Origin: Rhizomys pruinosus
Taxonomy: Eukaryota; Chordata; Mammalia; Rodentia; Spalacidae
NCBI GenBank assembly: GCA_009823505.1
Contig: VZQC01009559.1
Coordinates: 516,760-580,759, forward strand
Length of the DNA stretch: 64,000 nt
Direction: 5' to 3'
Part shown: piece by piece, positions 21,622 to 32,124 of the stretch
Layout: every line of letters starts with the position of its first letter
How positions within the stretch are numbered: position 1 is the first letter of the stretch
Translations under genes and position numbers: made by a program
The notes under the pieces: generated by a model
The model's input: only the letters and a program-made list of their open reading frames with translations
Database searches by the model: none
Told to the model about the DNA's origin: nothing

Positions 21622-23300
21622 CTGAAATAATATGTGCCCTGTGTGTATAGATTTTTATGCTGGAGCTTTGTGAGGGAGGCAGGGTTATAGGGTATTAAAT
21701 AATATTTTCTTTTTCCCTGTTTCCTTACAGGGGATTTAACACATCCATTTGGAAGATGCCAAACTGTTCTCAGGAAAAACAAGGTGGCTGCAATGAGGAG
21801 AGGTGGGGTGGGAACTTACATGAAAGTATTTTAACAGTTAATGATGGCAAAGGGCTGAGGAAGCTTCTAAGCGGTGTGTGCATGTGTGTGTTGCCCTCCA
21901 CTGCCAATGCCCGTGATAACCTTTCAGACACATTTTACAGGAGAATCCTGATTCCTCCTGAATCAGATGGGGACAGTGCAGAGCTTTCATTGTGAGATGG
22001 AAGAGCCCTTAGTAGGGACAGGGTCTGCCTTCAGGATAAAGCCTAACAAGTGTGATGTATTATTTTTTATAATAAATTTAATAAATGAAATGAAGAAGTC
22101 TTGTGAGGAGAAATGCTTTTCTGAGGCAGTGTCAGAGCCCTTCCCAGGCTGGGCAGTTGTGCAGGGTAGGTCTCTTCTCTGACCTCATGTGGTCTCAAAA
22201 TTCACATAGGAGGCTTTTAAGTCACAGGGCAGGGCCTTTGGAGCCTCTTTTCTCTCCTTCCTGTGTGACTTCTATAATGGTGTGCCACAAAAGATTCTAG
22301 CTTCTGCCTAACAGGAACTGAAGTGGAGAGGGTGTGGGGAGGGAGCTTGGCCCTGTTCTCTCGAAACAAATAATTTTCTGTCCAGTCTTTCTGGCTTCCA
22401 AAGACCTTAAGCGAAAGGGGCAAACAAAGCACATCGGTGTTCATGACAGTACAAATGAATAAACATTTTCTCTTCCCCAGGAAAGAGTTTTTTCATTCTT
22501 CTGTGTCTCATCTATAGTGAAAAAGATAAAAAAAAAATGAAGATGGTAAATAAAGTGTGATGTATAATCTTCCTTCTTTTAAGTTTATTTCATATAAACT
22601 ATCATCATCAAAGTTGAGGATTTGTTCTTCATAACTTGATCCAATGAGTTTTGGCATACAGAATTCCTATCAGTATTCATGGTGTTATTTCACAATGTTG
22701 GAATATTTTTATGGTCTGTTTTGTATACCTGTACAAATATATTAATCAATTATTTAACAAATAGCCTGCAAAATAGTATACTACTATCAAGAACATAAAC
22801 ATATCCACACATAAAACACCTAGGTCTGTGGCCTTAGAATTGTGGGTATACACTTGTATGACTGGCAAAAAATTCCACATTATTGTATTTTATCAGGCTC
22901 TTATCTTCCTTGATATGGAATTTTTGAATCCATGTATCCAGGAAATATATGACTGCAGTAGTTTACTACTGTGAAAATCAGTAATTTCCTTTAATTTTCT
23001 TTCATCTGAAGACCTACTGATCCATACATACTTCTGGATTAAGAAGTTTATATTAGTATGTTTAACAAATATTGATCATGTTCAGAGTACTGTTAGTTAA
23101 AATGGAGCTATATGAGTATTATATTATTGATTCATGTATATATTTATTTGCAAAGAGTTTCCAGTTATTTCAGTTCTAAATATTGTCAGCTTTAAGTAAA
23201 TAAATTTATATTTGTTTTTATTTTATCAACTGTTTTTTGAACTCCTCAGTATGTAATAGGCACTTTTTTTTTGCTGGTGGGTATTTGATCTTGAACAATC

Positions 23301-23354
23301 TTTATTTCATAACATTCATTGTTATGAATAATGTTATGAATGTTATGAAATAAA
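23301..23354. repeat. Perfect inverted repeat, 19-bp arms
   Basis: Arm tttatttcataacattcat at 23301-23319 is exactly complementary to 23336-23354, with a 16-nt loop. The loop and arms share the gttatgaa motif. The same structure recurs in copy 2 at 27275-27328. Confidence 0.95.
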
Positions 23355-23457
23355 ATGAAACAACATGAATTAGAGCATGAAAATATAAACTAAGTGAACA
23401 TTTTTAAATTTGTGTGATGAAAACAACAATTAAGAAATAGTCAAATTATAAAGTAAG

Positions 23458-23460
<3 letters not shown>

Positions 23461-23492
<32 letters not shown>
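23461..23492. repeat. (AC)n microsatellite
   Basis: About 16 ac units; also present in copy 2. Confidence 0.97.
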
Positions 23493-23493
<1 letters not shown>

Positions 23494-23559
23494 AGTGTTA
23501 GTATTTATAGCAGAATATTTTTTTAAAAAGGAAGAGGTAAAACAAGCATTTGTCCAATA

Positions 23560-23735
23560 ACTAGCAGGTGCCTGGTGCTATGTTAACCTTTCTCTCCTCA
23601 GTGTATTGTTTACTACTTTTGTATGCTTTGAGATATGGACAAGTATTGTTACTTGCAATGTACCAGGAAGGATGCTGAGACTGTGCTGCTAAACCGAGGT
23701 CACACAATGGATATGCTGGGATTTAAGGCAGCTTA
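23560..23735 (+). mobile_element. MIR SINE relic
   Basis: The MIR plan is visible in gcaggtgcctggtgctatg, then aaccgaggtcacacaatgg, then gctgggatttaaggcagc, but it is strongly diverged. It recurs in copy 2. Confidence 0.65.
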
Positions 23736-24437
23736 TTGCTTTCCAAAGCCATTGCTCGATTAGCAGTGCCACACCTCTATATATTAAGAACAAACCATAG
23801 TTGGCATCTTAACACCACACAGACATTTATCTGGGCTCCTATTCCATTTATAACTCAGGAATGCAGTGCCTCTTAGGGAAGATGGGCTATGTAACTTGAC
23901 TGGACAGATCTTAGCCCATTGCATGCTGTTCCACTTTCCGCTCTGTACCACACACAGTCATTATTTTAAGTGTTCTTATTCAAACCTTCAGGGATTTGTA
24001 GGGTAGAAACTCTTCCACATGGCTGAACCTCTGCTTCTTTTTGTTAGCTGAATGCTGTTGCTGTGAGAATTCATCTATACTTTCTCTTACACTGTATATT
24101 ACATCTTTAAAAATAAACCTTTCCTCTGTATAAAATCTGCAGAGCCTTTTTAGAGCTGTGCATCTGAAGATCCTGGCCAACTCTTTTGACTGAGATGACC
24201 AGTGATTTTGATGAAAAGGAAGAACCCGATTTTTCTAAAAACGTACCCATTGTTTGCTAGAGTTTAATGGGTGGGATTAGCAATGTTGTTCAATACAATT
24301 TCTTTCAGTAGAGAGTGTAATTTTTCTGGTTATCAGACTTCTGGAAAGCAAGACTGATACTGTCCAACTACATTATAGATAGATTAGCATATTTCTTCAA
24401 ATATGGAGACATATGTGCATTTAAACAAGAAAAATGT

Positions 24438-24577
24438 GTGGTACAATTACACCTGTAATTGTACCACTCAAGAGGCAGAGGCAGATGGATTGCTACATGT
24501 TTGTGGCAAACTTAGTCTACATAGCAAGTTCTAGTTTAACGTAAGGGTATTTAGTGAGACTATCTCCAAAAATGAAT
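24438..24577 (+). mobile_element. Decayed B1-like SINE
   Basis: The B1 order is faintly visible: acctgtaattgtaccactca, ggcagaggcagatggattgc, ctacatagcaagttctag, then an A-rich end. Its head forms a perfect 14-bp-arm hairpin (24438-24451 and 24454-24467, 2-nt loop). Confidence 0.6.
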
Positions 24578-24885
24578 TAATTGATAATTTAAAATTAAAT
24601 AGAAAAAAACACTGTACAATATATACCATATTTACATATAGTGATCTTTATTATCATTATCAACTTTAATCAAAAGTGATGGTTATTGATAATTACTATT
24701 CAATTTAACTAGCAACTTTTTGGCTTAATTAAAAATTATTGATATTCTCAATCACAAAATGCAATAAAATGCAATAATTATATACAATATATTTTAGGAT
24801 TGAGATACCTTCTCTTTCTTTGGTGTTTACCTAATCAACAGTAATGACCACTTTGATGATGTAGTAATGAAGAACAGGGTGAATT

Positions 24886-25119
24886 TTTTTTTTTTTATTT
24901 TTATTTTATTTATTTTGGTATGTATATCAATGTACTGTCTGCATGCAGGTTTGTGCACCCGTGTCGTGCAATGCCGCGGAGGTCAGAAGAGGGTCTCGGA
25001 TTCCCCTGGAACTGGAGTTTCAGACGGCTTTCGGCCGCCATGTGGGTGCTGGGGATCGGACCCGGGTCCTCTGCAAGAGCGGTCGGCGCTCTTAACCGCT
25101 AGGCCATCTCTCCAGCCCC
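24886..25119 (-). mobile_element. B2/B3-type SINE, antisense
   Basis: The minus-strand head ggctggagagatggcctagc has an intact A box and a near-intact B box (gggtccgatcc). The body has the single-copy form of the 17-bp block. The target-site duplication cagggtgaatttt lies at 24876 and again just after the SINE head. Confidence 0.93.
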
Positions 25120-25180
25120 CAGGGTGAATTTTATAATGACATTAACTTTCACAAATATGTGAAAGAATGAAAGAACATTC

Positions 25181-25569
25181 TCTCCTCTCCTCTCCTCTCC
25201 TCTCCTCTCCTCTCCTCTCCTCTCCTCTCCTCTCCTCTCCTCTCCTCTCCTCTCCTCTCCTCTCCTCTCCTCTCCTCTCCTCTCCTCTCCTCTCCTCTCC
25301 TCTCCTCTCCTCTCCTCTCCTCTCCTCTCCTCTCCTCTCCTCTCCTCTCCTCTCCTCTCCTCTCCTCTCCTCTCCTCTCCTCTCCTCTCCTCTCCTCTCC
25401 TCTCCTCTCCTCTCCTCTCCTCTCCTCTCCTCTCCTCTCCTCTCCTCTCCTCTCCTCTCCTCTCCTCTCCTCTCCTCTCCTCTCCTCTCCTCTCCTCTCC
25501 TCTCCTCTCCTCTCCTCTCCTCTCCTCTCCTCTCCTCTCCTCTCCTCTCCTCTCCTCTCCTCTCCTCTC
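25181..25569. repeat. (TCTCC)n pentanucleotide array, 389 bp
   Basis: About 78 perfect head-to-tail tctcc units with no visible interruption, ending exactly at the N at 25570. The open frames it creates on both strands are artefacts of a 5-bp repeat. True length in the genome is unknown because the sequence breaks here. Confidence 0.98.
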
Positions 25570-25570
25570 N
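25570..25570. other. Assembly gap (single N)
   Basis: The only ambiguous base in the window. It separates the (TCTCC)n end of one contig from a second copy of sequence already seen at 21622 onward. Confidence 0.97.
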
Positions 25571-27274
25571 CTGAAATAATATGTGCCCTGTGTGTATAGA
25601 TTTTTATGCTGGAGCTTTGTGAGGGAGGCAGGGTTATAGGGTATTAAAATATATTTTCTTTTTCCCTGTTTCCTTACAGGGGATTTAACACATCCATTTG
25701 GAAGATGCCAAACTGTTCTCAGGAAAAACAAGGTGGCTGCAATGAGGAGAGGTGGGGTGGGGGGAAATTGACAGAAAGTATTAACTAACAGTTAATGATG
25801 GCCAAGGGCTGAGGACGCTTCTAAGCGGTGCGTGCATTGTGTTGGTTTGCCCTCACTGCCAATGGGCCCGTGATAACCTTTCAGAACATTTTTACAGGCG
25901 AATCCTGATCCTCCTGAAAATCAAGATGGGGCCATGCAGCGCTTTCATTGTGAGATGGAAGAGCCCTTAGTAGGGACAGGGTCTGCCTTCAGGATAAAGC
26001 CTAACAAGTGTGATGTATTATTTTTTATAATAAATTTAATAAATGAAATGAAGAAGTCTTGTGAGGAGAAATGCTTTTCTGAGGCAGTGTCAGAGCCCTT
26101 CCCAGGCTGGGCAGTTGTGCAGGGTAGGTCTCTTCTCTGACCTCATGTGGTCTCAAAATTCACATAGGAGGCTTTTAAGTCACAGGGCAGGGCCTTTGGA
26201 GCCTCTTTTCTCTCCTTCCTGTGTGACTTCTATAATGGTGTGCCACAAAAGATTCTAGCTTCTGCCTAACAGGAACTGAAGTGGAGAGGGTGTGGGGAGG
26301 GAGCTTGGCCCTGTTCTCTCGAAACAAATAATTTTCTGTCCAGTCTTTCTGGCTTCCAAAGACCTTAAGCGAAAGGGGCAAACAAAGCACATCGGTGTTC
26401 ATGACAGTACAAATGAATAAACATTTTCTCTTCCCCAGGAAAGAGTTTTTTCATTCTTCTGTGTCTCATCTATAGTGAAAAAGATAAAAAAAAAAAATGA
26501 AGATGGTAAATAAAGTGTGATGTATAATCTTCCTTCTTTTAAGTTTATTTCATATAAACTATCATCATCAAAGTTGAGGATTTGTTCTTCATAACTTGAT
26601 CCAATGAGTTTTGGCATACCCAGAATTTTTTTTTTTTTTTTCCATATCAGTATTCATGGTGTTATTTCACAATGTTGGAATATTTTTATGGTCTGTTTTG
26701 TATACCTGTACAAATATATTAATCAATTATTTAACAAATAGCCTGCAAAATAGTATACTACTATCAAGAACATAAACATATCCACACATAAAACACCTAG
26801 GTCTGTGGCCTTAGAATTGTGGGTATACACTTGTATGACTGGCAAAAAATTCCACATTATTGTATTTTATCAGGCTCTTATCTTCCTTGATATGGAATTT
26901 TTGAATCCATGTATCCAGGAAATATATGACTGCAGTAGTTTACTACTGTGAAAATCAGTAATTTCCTTTAATTTTCTTTCATCTGAAGACCTACTGATCC
27001 ATACATACTTCTGGATTAAGAAGTTTATATTAGTATGTTTAACAAATATTGATCATGTTCAGAGTACTGTTAGTTAAAATGGAGCTATATGAGTATTATA
27101 TTATTGATTATGTATATCTTATTGCAAAGAGTTTCCAGTTATTTCAGTTCTAAATATTGTCAGCTTTAAGTAAATAAATTTATATTTGTTTTTATTTTAT
27201 CAACTGTTTTTTGAACTCCTCAGTATGTAATAGGCACTTTTTTTTTGCTGGTGGGTATTTGATCTTGAACAATC

Positions 27275-27328
27275 TTTATTTCATAACATTCATTGTTATG
27301 AATAATGTTATGAATGTTATGAAATAAA
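27275..27328. repeat. Perfect inverted repeat (copy 2)
   Basis: Same 19-bp-arm structure as 23301-23354, carried in the second copy. Confidence 0.93.
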
Positions 27329-27431
27329 ATGAAACAACATGAATTAGAGCATGAAAATATAAACTAAGTGAACATTTTTAAATTTGTGTGATGAAAACAA
27401 CAATTAAGAAATAGTCAAATTATAAAGTAAG

Positions 27432-27433
<2 letters not shown>

Positions 27434-27467
<34 letters not shown>
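27434..27467. repeat. (AC)n microsatellite (copy 2)
   Basis: Counterpart of 23461-23492, of closely similar length. Confidence 0.95.
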
Positions 27468-27468
<1 letters not shown>

Positions 27469-27529
27469 AGTGTTAAGTATTGATAGCAGAATATTTTTTA
27501 AAAAGGAGAGGTTTCAACATGATTTGTCC

Positions 27530-27698
27530 AATAACTAGCAGGTGCCTGGTGCTATGTTAACCTTTCTCTCCTCAGTGTATTGTTTACTACTTTTGTATGC
27601 TTTGAGATATGGACAAGTATTGTTACTTGCAATGTACCAGGAAGGATGCTGAGACTGTGCTGCTAAACCGAGGTCACACAATGGATATGCTGGGATTT
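27530..27698 (+). mobile_element. MIR SINE relic (copy 2)
   Basis: Counterpart of 23560-23735. Confidence 0.62.
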
Positions 27699-28410
27699 AA
27701 GGCAGCTTATTGCTTTCCAAAGCCATTGCTCGATTAGCAGTGCCACACCTCTATATATTAAGAACAAACCATAGTTGGCATCTTAACACCACACAGACAT
27801 TTATCTGGGCTCCTATTCCATTTATAACTCAGGAATGCAGTGCCTCTTAGGGAAGATGGGCTATGTAACTTGACTGGACAGATCTTAGCCCATTGCATGC
27901 TGTTCCACTTTCCGCTCTGTACCACACACAGTCATTATTTTAAGTGTTCTTATTCAAACCTTCAGGGATTTGTAGGGTAGAAACTCTTCCACATGGCTGA
28001 ACCTCTGCTTCTTTTTGTTAGCTGAATGCTGTTGCTGTGAGAATTCATCTATACTTTCTCTTACACTGTATATTACATCTTTAAAAATAACCTTCCTCTG
28101 TATAAAATCTGCAGAGCCTTTTTAGAGCTGTGCATCTGAAGATCCTGGCCAACTCTTTTGACTGAGATGACCAGTGATTTTGATGAAAAGGAAGAACCCG
28201 ATTTTTCTAAAAACGTACCCATTGTTTGCTAGAGTTTAATGGGTGGGATTAGCAATGTTGTTCAATACAATTTCTTTCAGTAGAGAGTGTAATTTTTCTG
28301 GTTATCAGACTTCTGGAAAGCAAGACTGATACTGTCCAACTACATTATAGATAGATTAGCATATTTCTTCAAATATGGAGACATATGTGCATTTAAACAA
28401 GAAAAATGTG

Positions 28411-28560
28411 TGGTACAATTACACCTGTAATTGTACCATCAAGGAGGCAGAGGCAGAATGGATTGCACCTTTTTGTGGCAAAACTTAGTCTTTACGAGCA
28501 AAGGGCTAGCGGTAACGGAAGGGTATTGAGTGAGGACTAATCTCCAAAAATGAAGCTAAT
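28411..28560 (+). mobile_element. Decayed B1-like SINE (copy 2, error-rich)
   Basis: Counterpart of 24438-24577, with many extra small changes. Confidence 0.5.
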
Positions 28561-28871
28561 TGATAATTTAAAAATTAAATAGAAAAAAAACACTGATACA
28601 AAAGATACCAGAGTTCCATATAGTTGATCTTAGTATGCATATCAACTTTAATCAAAAAAGGGATGGTGAGGAGAAATGACTATTCATTTAAACTTAGCAA
28701 CTTTTTGCTTAATTAAAAAATTATTGATATTCTCAATCACAAAATGCAATAAATGCAATAACTTATATACAAATATATTTAGGATTGAGATACCTTCTCT
28801 TTCTTTGGTGTTTACCTAATCAACAGTAATGACCACTTTGATGATGTAGGAGAAGTAAGAACAGGGTGAAT

Positions 28872-29127
28872 TTTTTTTTTTATTTTTATTTTTTTTTTAC
28901 TTTTTGATGTGTATGACATGTACTGTCTGCATCAGGAATAGTGACCCACCATGTCTGATGCTGAGCCCGTGAGGTCAGAAGAGGTTAACGAGTCCCCTGG
29001 AACTGAGTTTCGGAAGAGATACGAGCTTGTTCGTAGGGCCCCTCCATGTGGGTGTCTGGGGATCGGACCCGGGTTCATCTGCAAGAGCGCGGGCGCTCTT
29101 AACCGCTTAGGCCATCTCTCAGCCCCC
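28872..29127 (-). mobile_element. B2/B3-type SINE, antisense (copy 2, corrupted)
   Basis: Counterpart of 24886-25119. It still ends in gccatctctcagccccc, but the body is scrambled by indels and substitutions (28940-29060) absent from copy 1. Confidence 0.85.
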
Positions 29128-29141
29128 AGGGTGAATTTTTA

Positions 29142-29340
29142 TAAGGAATAGGAGGAAAGGGAAAAGAGGGGAAAGAATGGCAAGAAAAGGGCGAGACTAG
29201 AAGAGGAAAGAAGAGCAGCGACGATTACGCGACTATCAGGAGAAGAGAAGAGCGACTATGACAGACGTAGAAGCTCGCAAGCCCACTCAAATTAGAAGAG
29301 AAGAGCAGAGCCGCCAGAAGATACGATCAGTATGAATCCA
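29142..29340. other. Low-quality purine-rich sequence at contig end
   Basis: A jumble of ggaga/agaag-like units with random interruptions, where copy 1 has the clean (TCTCC)n array. The purine units are the complement of TCTCC, so this looks like noisy or strand-switched consensus across the microsatellite. Confidence 0.7.
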
Positions 29341-29447
29341 ACTCCTCTCCTCCCCTCTCCTCCCCTCCTCCCCTCCCCATCCCCTCCCCTCCCCTCCCCT
29401 CCCCTGTCCACTCCCCTCCCCCCTCCCCCTCACCCCCTCTCCCGCCT
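29341..29447. repeat. Imperfect (CCCCT)n/(CTCCC)n tract
   Basis: Pyrimidine tract of cccct-like units with scattered errors; probably the far side of the same microsatellite locus. Confidence 0.85.
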
Positions 29448-29461
29448 CCTTCTTTTTCTTT

Positions 29462-29862
29462 TTTAATCTCCCTATGGTCTCAGCTAGCCAGAAAACTCCA
29501 ATATGACCAAGGTGAACCTTGACTCACAAGAGATCTACCTACCTCGCATTCCGACGAGTACTTTGTTTTTGTTTTATTTTTTTATTTTTTTTATTTATTT
29601 TTGTATGTGTATGAATGTACTGGTCTGCCATGCAGGTCTGTGCACCCATGTCGTGCGATGCCGCGGAGGTCAGAAGAGGGTCTCGGATTCCCCTGGAACT
29701 GGAGTTCTCCTGGAATTGGAGTTACAGACGGTTCTTAGCCGCCATGTGGGTGCTGGGGATCGAACCCGGGTCCTCTGCAAGAGCGTCGGTGCTCTTAACC
29801 GCTAGGCTATCTCTCCAGCCCCCGAGAGTGCTTTGATTAAAGGCATGCACCACCATACACCC
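29462..29862 (-). mobile_element. B1 SINE, antisense, split by a B2-type insertion
   Basis: The first part (29462-29565) runs from tctccctatggtctcagcta to attccgacgagtactttg. The second part (29824-29862) resumes with gctttgattaaaggcatgc and ends accaccatacacc. Together they make one B1, with the B2-type SINE at 29566-29823 inserted into it. Confidence 0.85.
29566..29823 (-). mobile_element. Young B2/B3-type SINE, antisense, inside a B1
   Basis: Minus-strand head ggctggagagatagcctagc, intact B box gggttcgatcc, 17-bp tandem duplication present. The flanks cgagtactttg and cgagagtgctttg look like its target-site duplication. Confidence 0.93.
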
Positions 29863-30310
29863 TGTAGAAGAAGTCTTAATGTGGGTTTTCTAATTGTACT
29901 TGTAATTCTTTTCTAAATGGAGAAATGAAGAAAGTAAGGATTTCTATTTTGATTCACTTGTAATTTTCTTATTTTCTTCTACAAGTCACATTTTCTCATG
30001 TTTATTTATTTTTTTTCCATTCATATGTCTTATAAAGATTTTAGGGACAGTTGCTGTATCAATTAATATCAGAAATCATTGTGAACTTATAAATGGATAT
30101 TTATAAAATTATGTTTGGCTGTGAAATGCCCAGTTTCCCTCCCATTCTCTTGGGTAATTTGATAAATAAATAAATAAAAGTTCTGTTATATAACAGAGAA
30201 GGGTAGTACAAGCCTTTCTGTTTGAGCCAAGGTGGCTGCTTTGTCTCCAACCTCCCTCTCTTTGGTCAACCTTCCTCTAGCATGTCCAGCTGAGGTTAAT
30301 TCAGCTATAG
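29863..30310. other. Unassigned non-coding sequence
   Basis: T-rich sequence with a short (AAAT)n at 30163-30177. Nothing else is recognised. Confidence 0.45.
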
Positions 30311-30400
30311 GCAGCTACGCAGGTCTAGCAGAGCTTATAGGAAGCTACACAGGTCTAACAGGGCTTATAGGCAGCTACACAGGTCTAGCAGGGCTGGCAC
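30311..30400. repeat. 30-bp minisatellite, three units
   Basis: Three tandem units at 30311-30340, 30341-30370 and 30371-30400, based on gcagctacacaggtctagca plus gggcttatag. Being a multiple of three, it yields a short repetitive peptide in an otherwise unremarkable open frame. Confidence 0.95.
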
Positions 30401-30474
30401 TGAGCCTGATGCAAGCAAAAGAATCTCTTGATTCTCTAGCAGAAGTCTATATGCTTCCTTCATGTGCTACCCCA

Positions 30475-30487
30475 ACACAGACACACA

Positions 30488-30532
<45 letters not shown>
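30475..30532. repeat. (CA)n microsatellite
   Basis: About 27 units with an early cag interruption. Confidence 0.97.
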
Positions 30533-30534
<2 letters not shown>

Positions 30535-30810
30535 CCTTTAGGGTACAGCAAGCTATTAACTTGAAAAACTGCCCCAAATTGCCCTGTTCTGTAATCTGCT
30601 GCTCTCTTGAAAAAGTGCTAAAAATGCCCAGTTTTAGAACTGAAATAAGTTATAATATGTTCTCTGAAAGATAGCACAGTCGTTTAGTACAAAGATATTC
30701 AACTACTAAAAATCACATTGAGGTTCAGATGGTCATAATATATTGCTAACTCGAGAGACTAGATTAAAAGAAGAAGTAGCATCAAATATGTGCTATAAAA
30801 ATAAAGATAT

Positions 30811-31038
30811 CAGACTGGAACAATGCTCAGTGCTTAAGAGCACTGGCTGCTCTTTCAGAGAACCCAGGTTGGTTCCCAGCACACACATGGAGGCTAGCAA
30901 CTGTGTGCAGATATAGTTCCAGGGGATCTGGCACCCTCGTGTGACCTCCACAGAAATTTGAGGACATGGGTGCTCTTATATATATGCAGGCAATATACTC
31001 ATATACATAAAATAAAAATAATAAATAAAATATTAAAA
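30811..31038 (+). mobile_element. B2/B3-type SINE, older copy
   Basis: Diverged head (cagactggaacaatgctcag) followed by gcttaagagcactggctgct. Flanked by ataaagatat on both sides (30801-30810 and about 31039-31048). Confidence 0.85.
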
Positions 31039-31166
31039 TATAAAGATATATAAATATATTGATAATGAAATTATATTTTCCCTTACATTTTTAGAGTCCC
31101 TTCAATATTCAACTATTATATTAAAAATAGAATTTTAAAAAAGAAAAATATTTTCTATTTAGTTTA

Positions 31167-31302
31167 GTGGAGTGTGGTGGCACACACCTTTAATCCCAGC
31201 ACTCAGGAGGAAGAGCCAGGAGGATCTCTGTGAGATCAATGCTAGCCTGGTCTACATAGCCTGTTCCAGACCAGCTGTGTCTACAAGGAGAGACACTGTC
31301 TC

Positions 31303-31331
<29 letters not shown>
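31167..31331 (+). mobile_element. B1 SINE with long A-tail
   Basis: Near-consensus order: gtggtggcacacacctttaa, gcctggtctacatagcctg, agagacactgtctcaaaa. The poly(A) tail of about 28 bp ends at 31330, indicating a fairly young copy. Confidence 0.93.
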
Positions 31332-31334
<3 letters not shown>

Positions 31335-32081
31335 AAAAGCCAAAACCCCCAAAACCTCTTTAGTTTCACACATATGCATATGCATGCAAGAATAAAAGTT
31401 GAAATGTCACCAATTTTTATCTCTGTATTTGAGATTATGCTTAGAATTTTCATCTTTTCCTCTAAATTCTATTTTTTGCCAGTACAGACATATAAATTTT
31501 ATAATCAGAAAAATTTTTATCTACAAAGGTAAAAAAATTTCTAACATTGTCAACATCATTCAGAAGACCAGAGTAGGGCAACTCGGCCACCGATCTTCTA
31601 AGAGACAGGTGTTCATGTATCAGGGCCAGAAGCAGTTGGGGGTCTCCTCATGATGTTGTTACCATGAAGTAGCAAGCTTGCTTCCAATATCTCCTTCAGG
31701 ACTGTCTTCCCCTCCTCAGGAGGCTCTGCAGTTCTGTGCGGGGTTTGGCTTCTCTTTCCAACTCTCAGTGCCGTGTCCATCACTTTAACATGTTTGTTTC
31801 CAATCTAGTCACTGATGTTAGACATAGTCACTAACAAAACACTGGTATTTCCAAACTCCAGTTTCTTCTTTGTGGCATTGAAAGGTTATGTGAAAACTAC
31901 TCTTCTCCAACACACAAAGTAAAACTTTAAAATGAGCAGTCAGAGCCAATTGAAATGATGGAAGGAAAATGGGCCCATCTTATGGAGTCTGAGCAAGCAA
32001 AGAATAATGATTCATTAACTCACCACATGCTCTGAATGTGGAAAGATTATTATAATTGTTTTAATGCTTAGATCCCTTTTT

Positions 32082-32083
<2 letters not shown>
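31332..32083. other. Unassigned non-coding sequence
   Basis: No recognisable repeat or coding signature. Confidence 0.45.

Positions 32084-32121
<38 letters not shown>
32084..32121. repeat. (GA)n microsatellite
   Basis: About 19 uninterrupted ga units. Confidence 0.97.

Positions 32122-32124
<3 letters not shown>

Larger units (their letters stand above)
21622..25138. repeat. Duplicated segment, copy 1 (reference-quality copy)
   Basis: It starts ctgaaataatatgtgccctg and matches 25571-29141 almost base for base at an offset of about 3.95 kb. It includes the same inverted repeat, (AC)n, MIR, B1-like and B2-type elements. This copy looks clean, with no excess of small indels. I interpret the pair as an unmerged contig overlap (see findings). 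Apart from those repeats its content is unassigned. Confidence 0.95.
25571..29141. repeat. Duplicated segment, copy 2 (error-rich contig end)
   Basis: Near-identical to 21622-25138. The middle (about 25960-27430 and 27520-28440) is almost perfect. Differences cluster toward its two ends: many 1-3-bp indels at 25760-25930 and dense errors at 28440-29141, plus an extra T-run at 26625-26642. That error profile suits poorly polished contig ends, not mutation. Confidence 0.93.

Noticed and set aside
25099..25731. Long open frames on both strands over the pentanucleotide array
   Set aside because: They consist of the 5-bp repeat read in frame and run through an N; they have no coding meaning.
21622..29141. 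Recent biological tandem duplication
   Set aside because: The N, the microsatellite break and the clustering of errors at the contig ends favour an assembly overlap.
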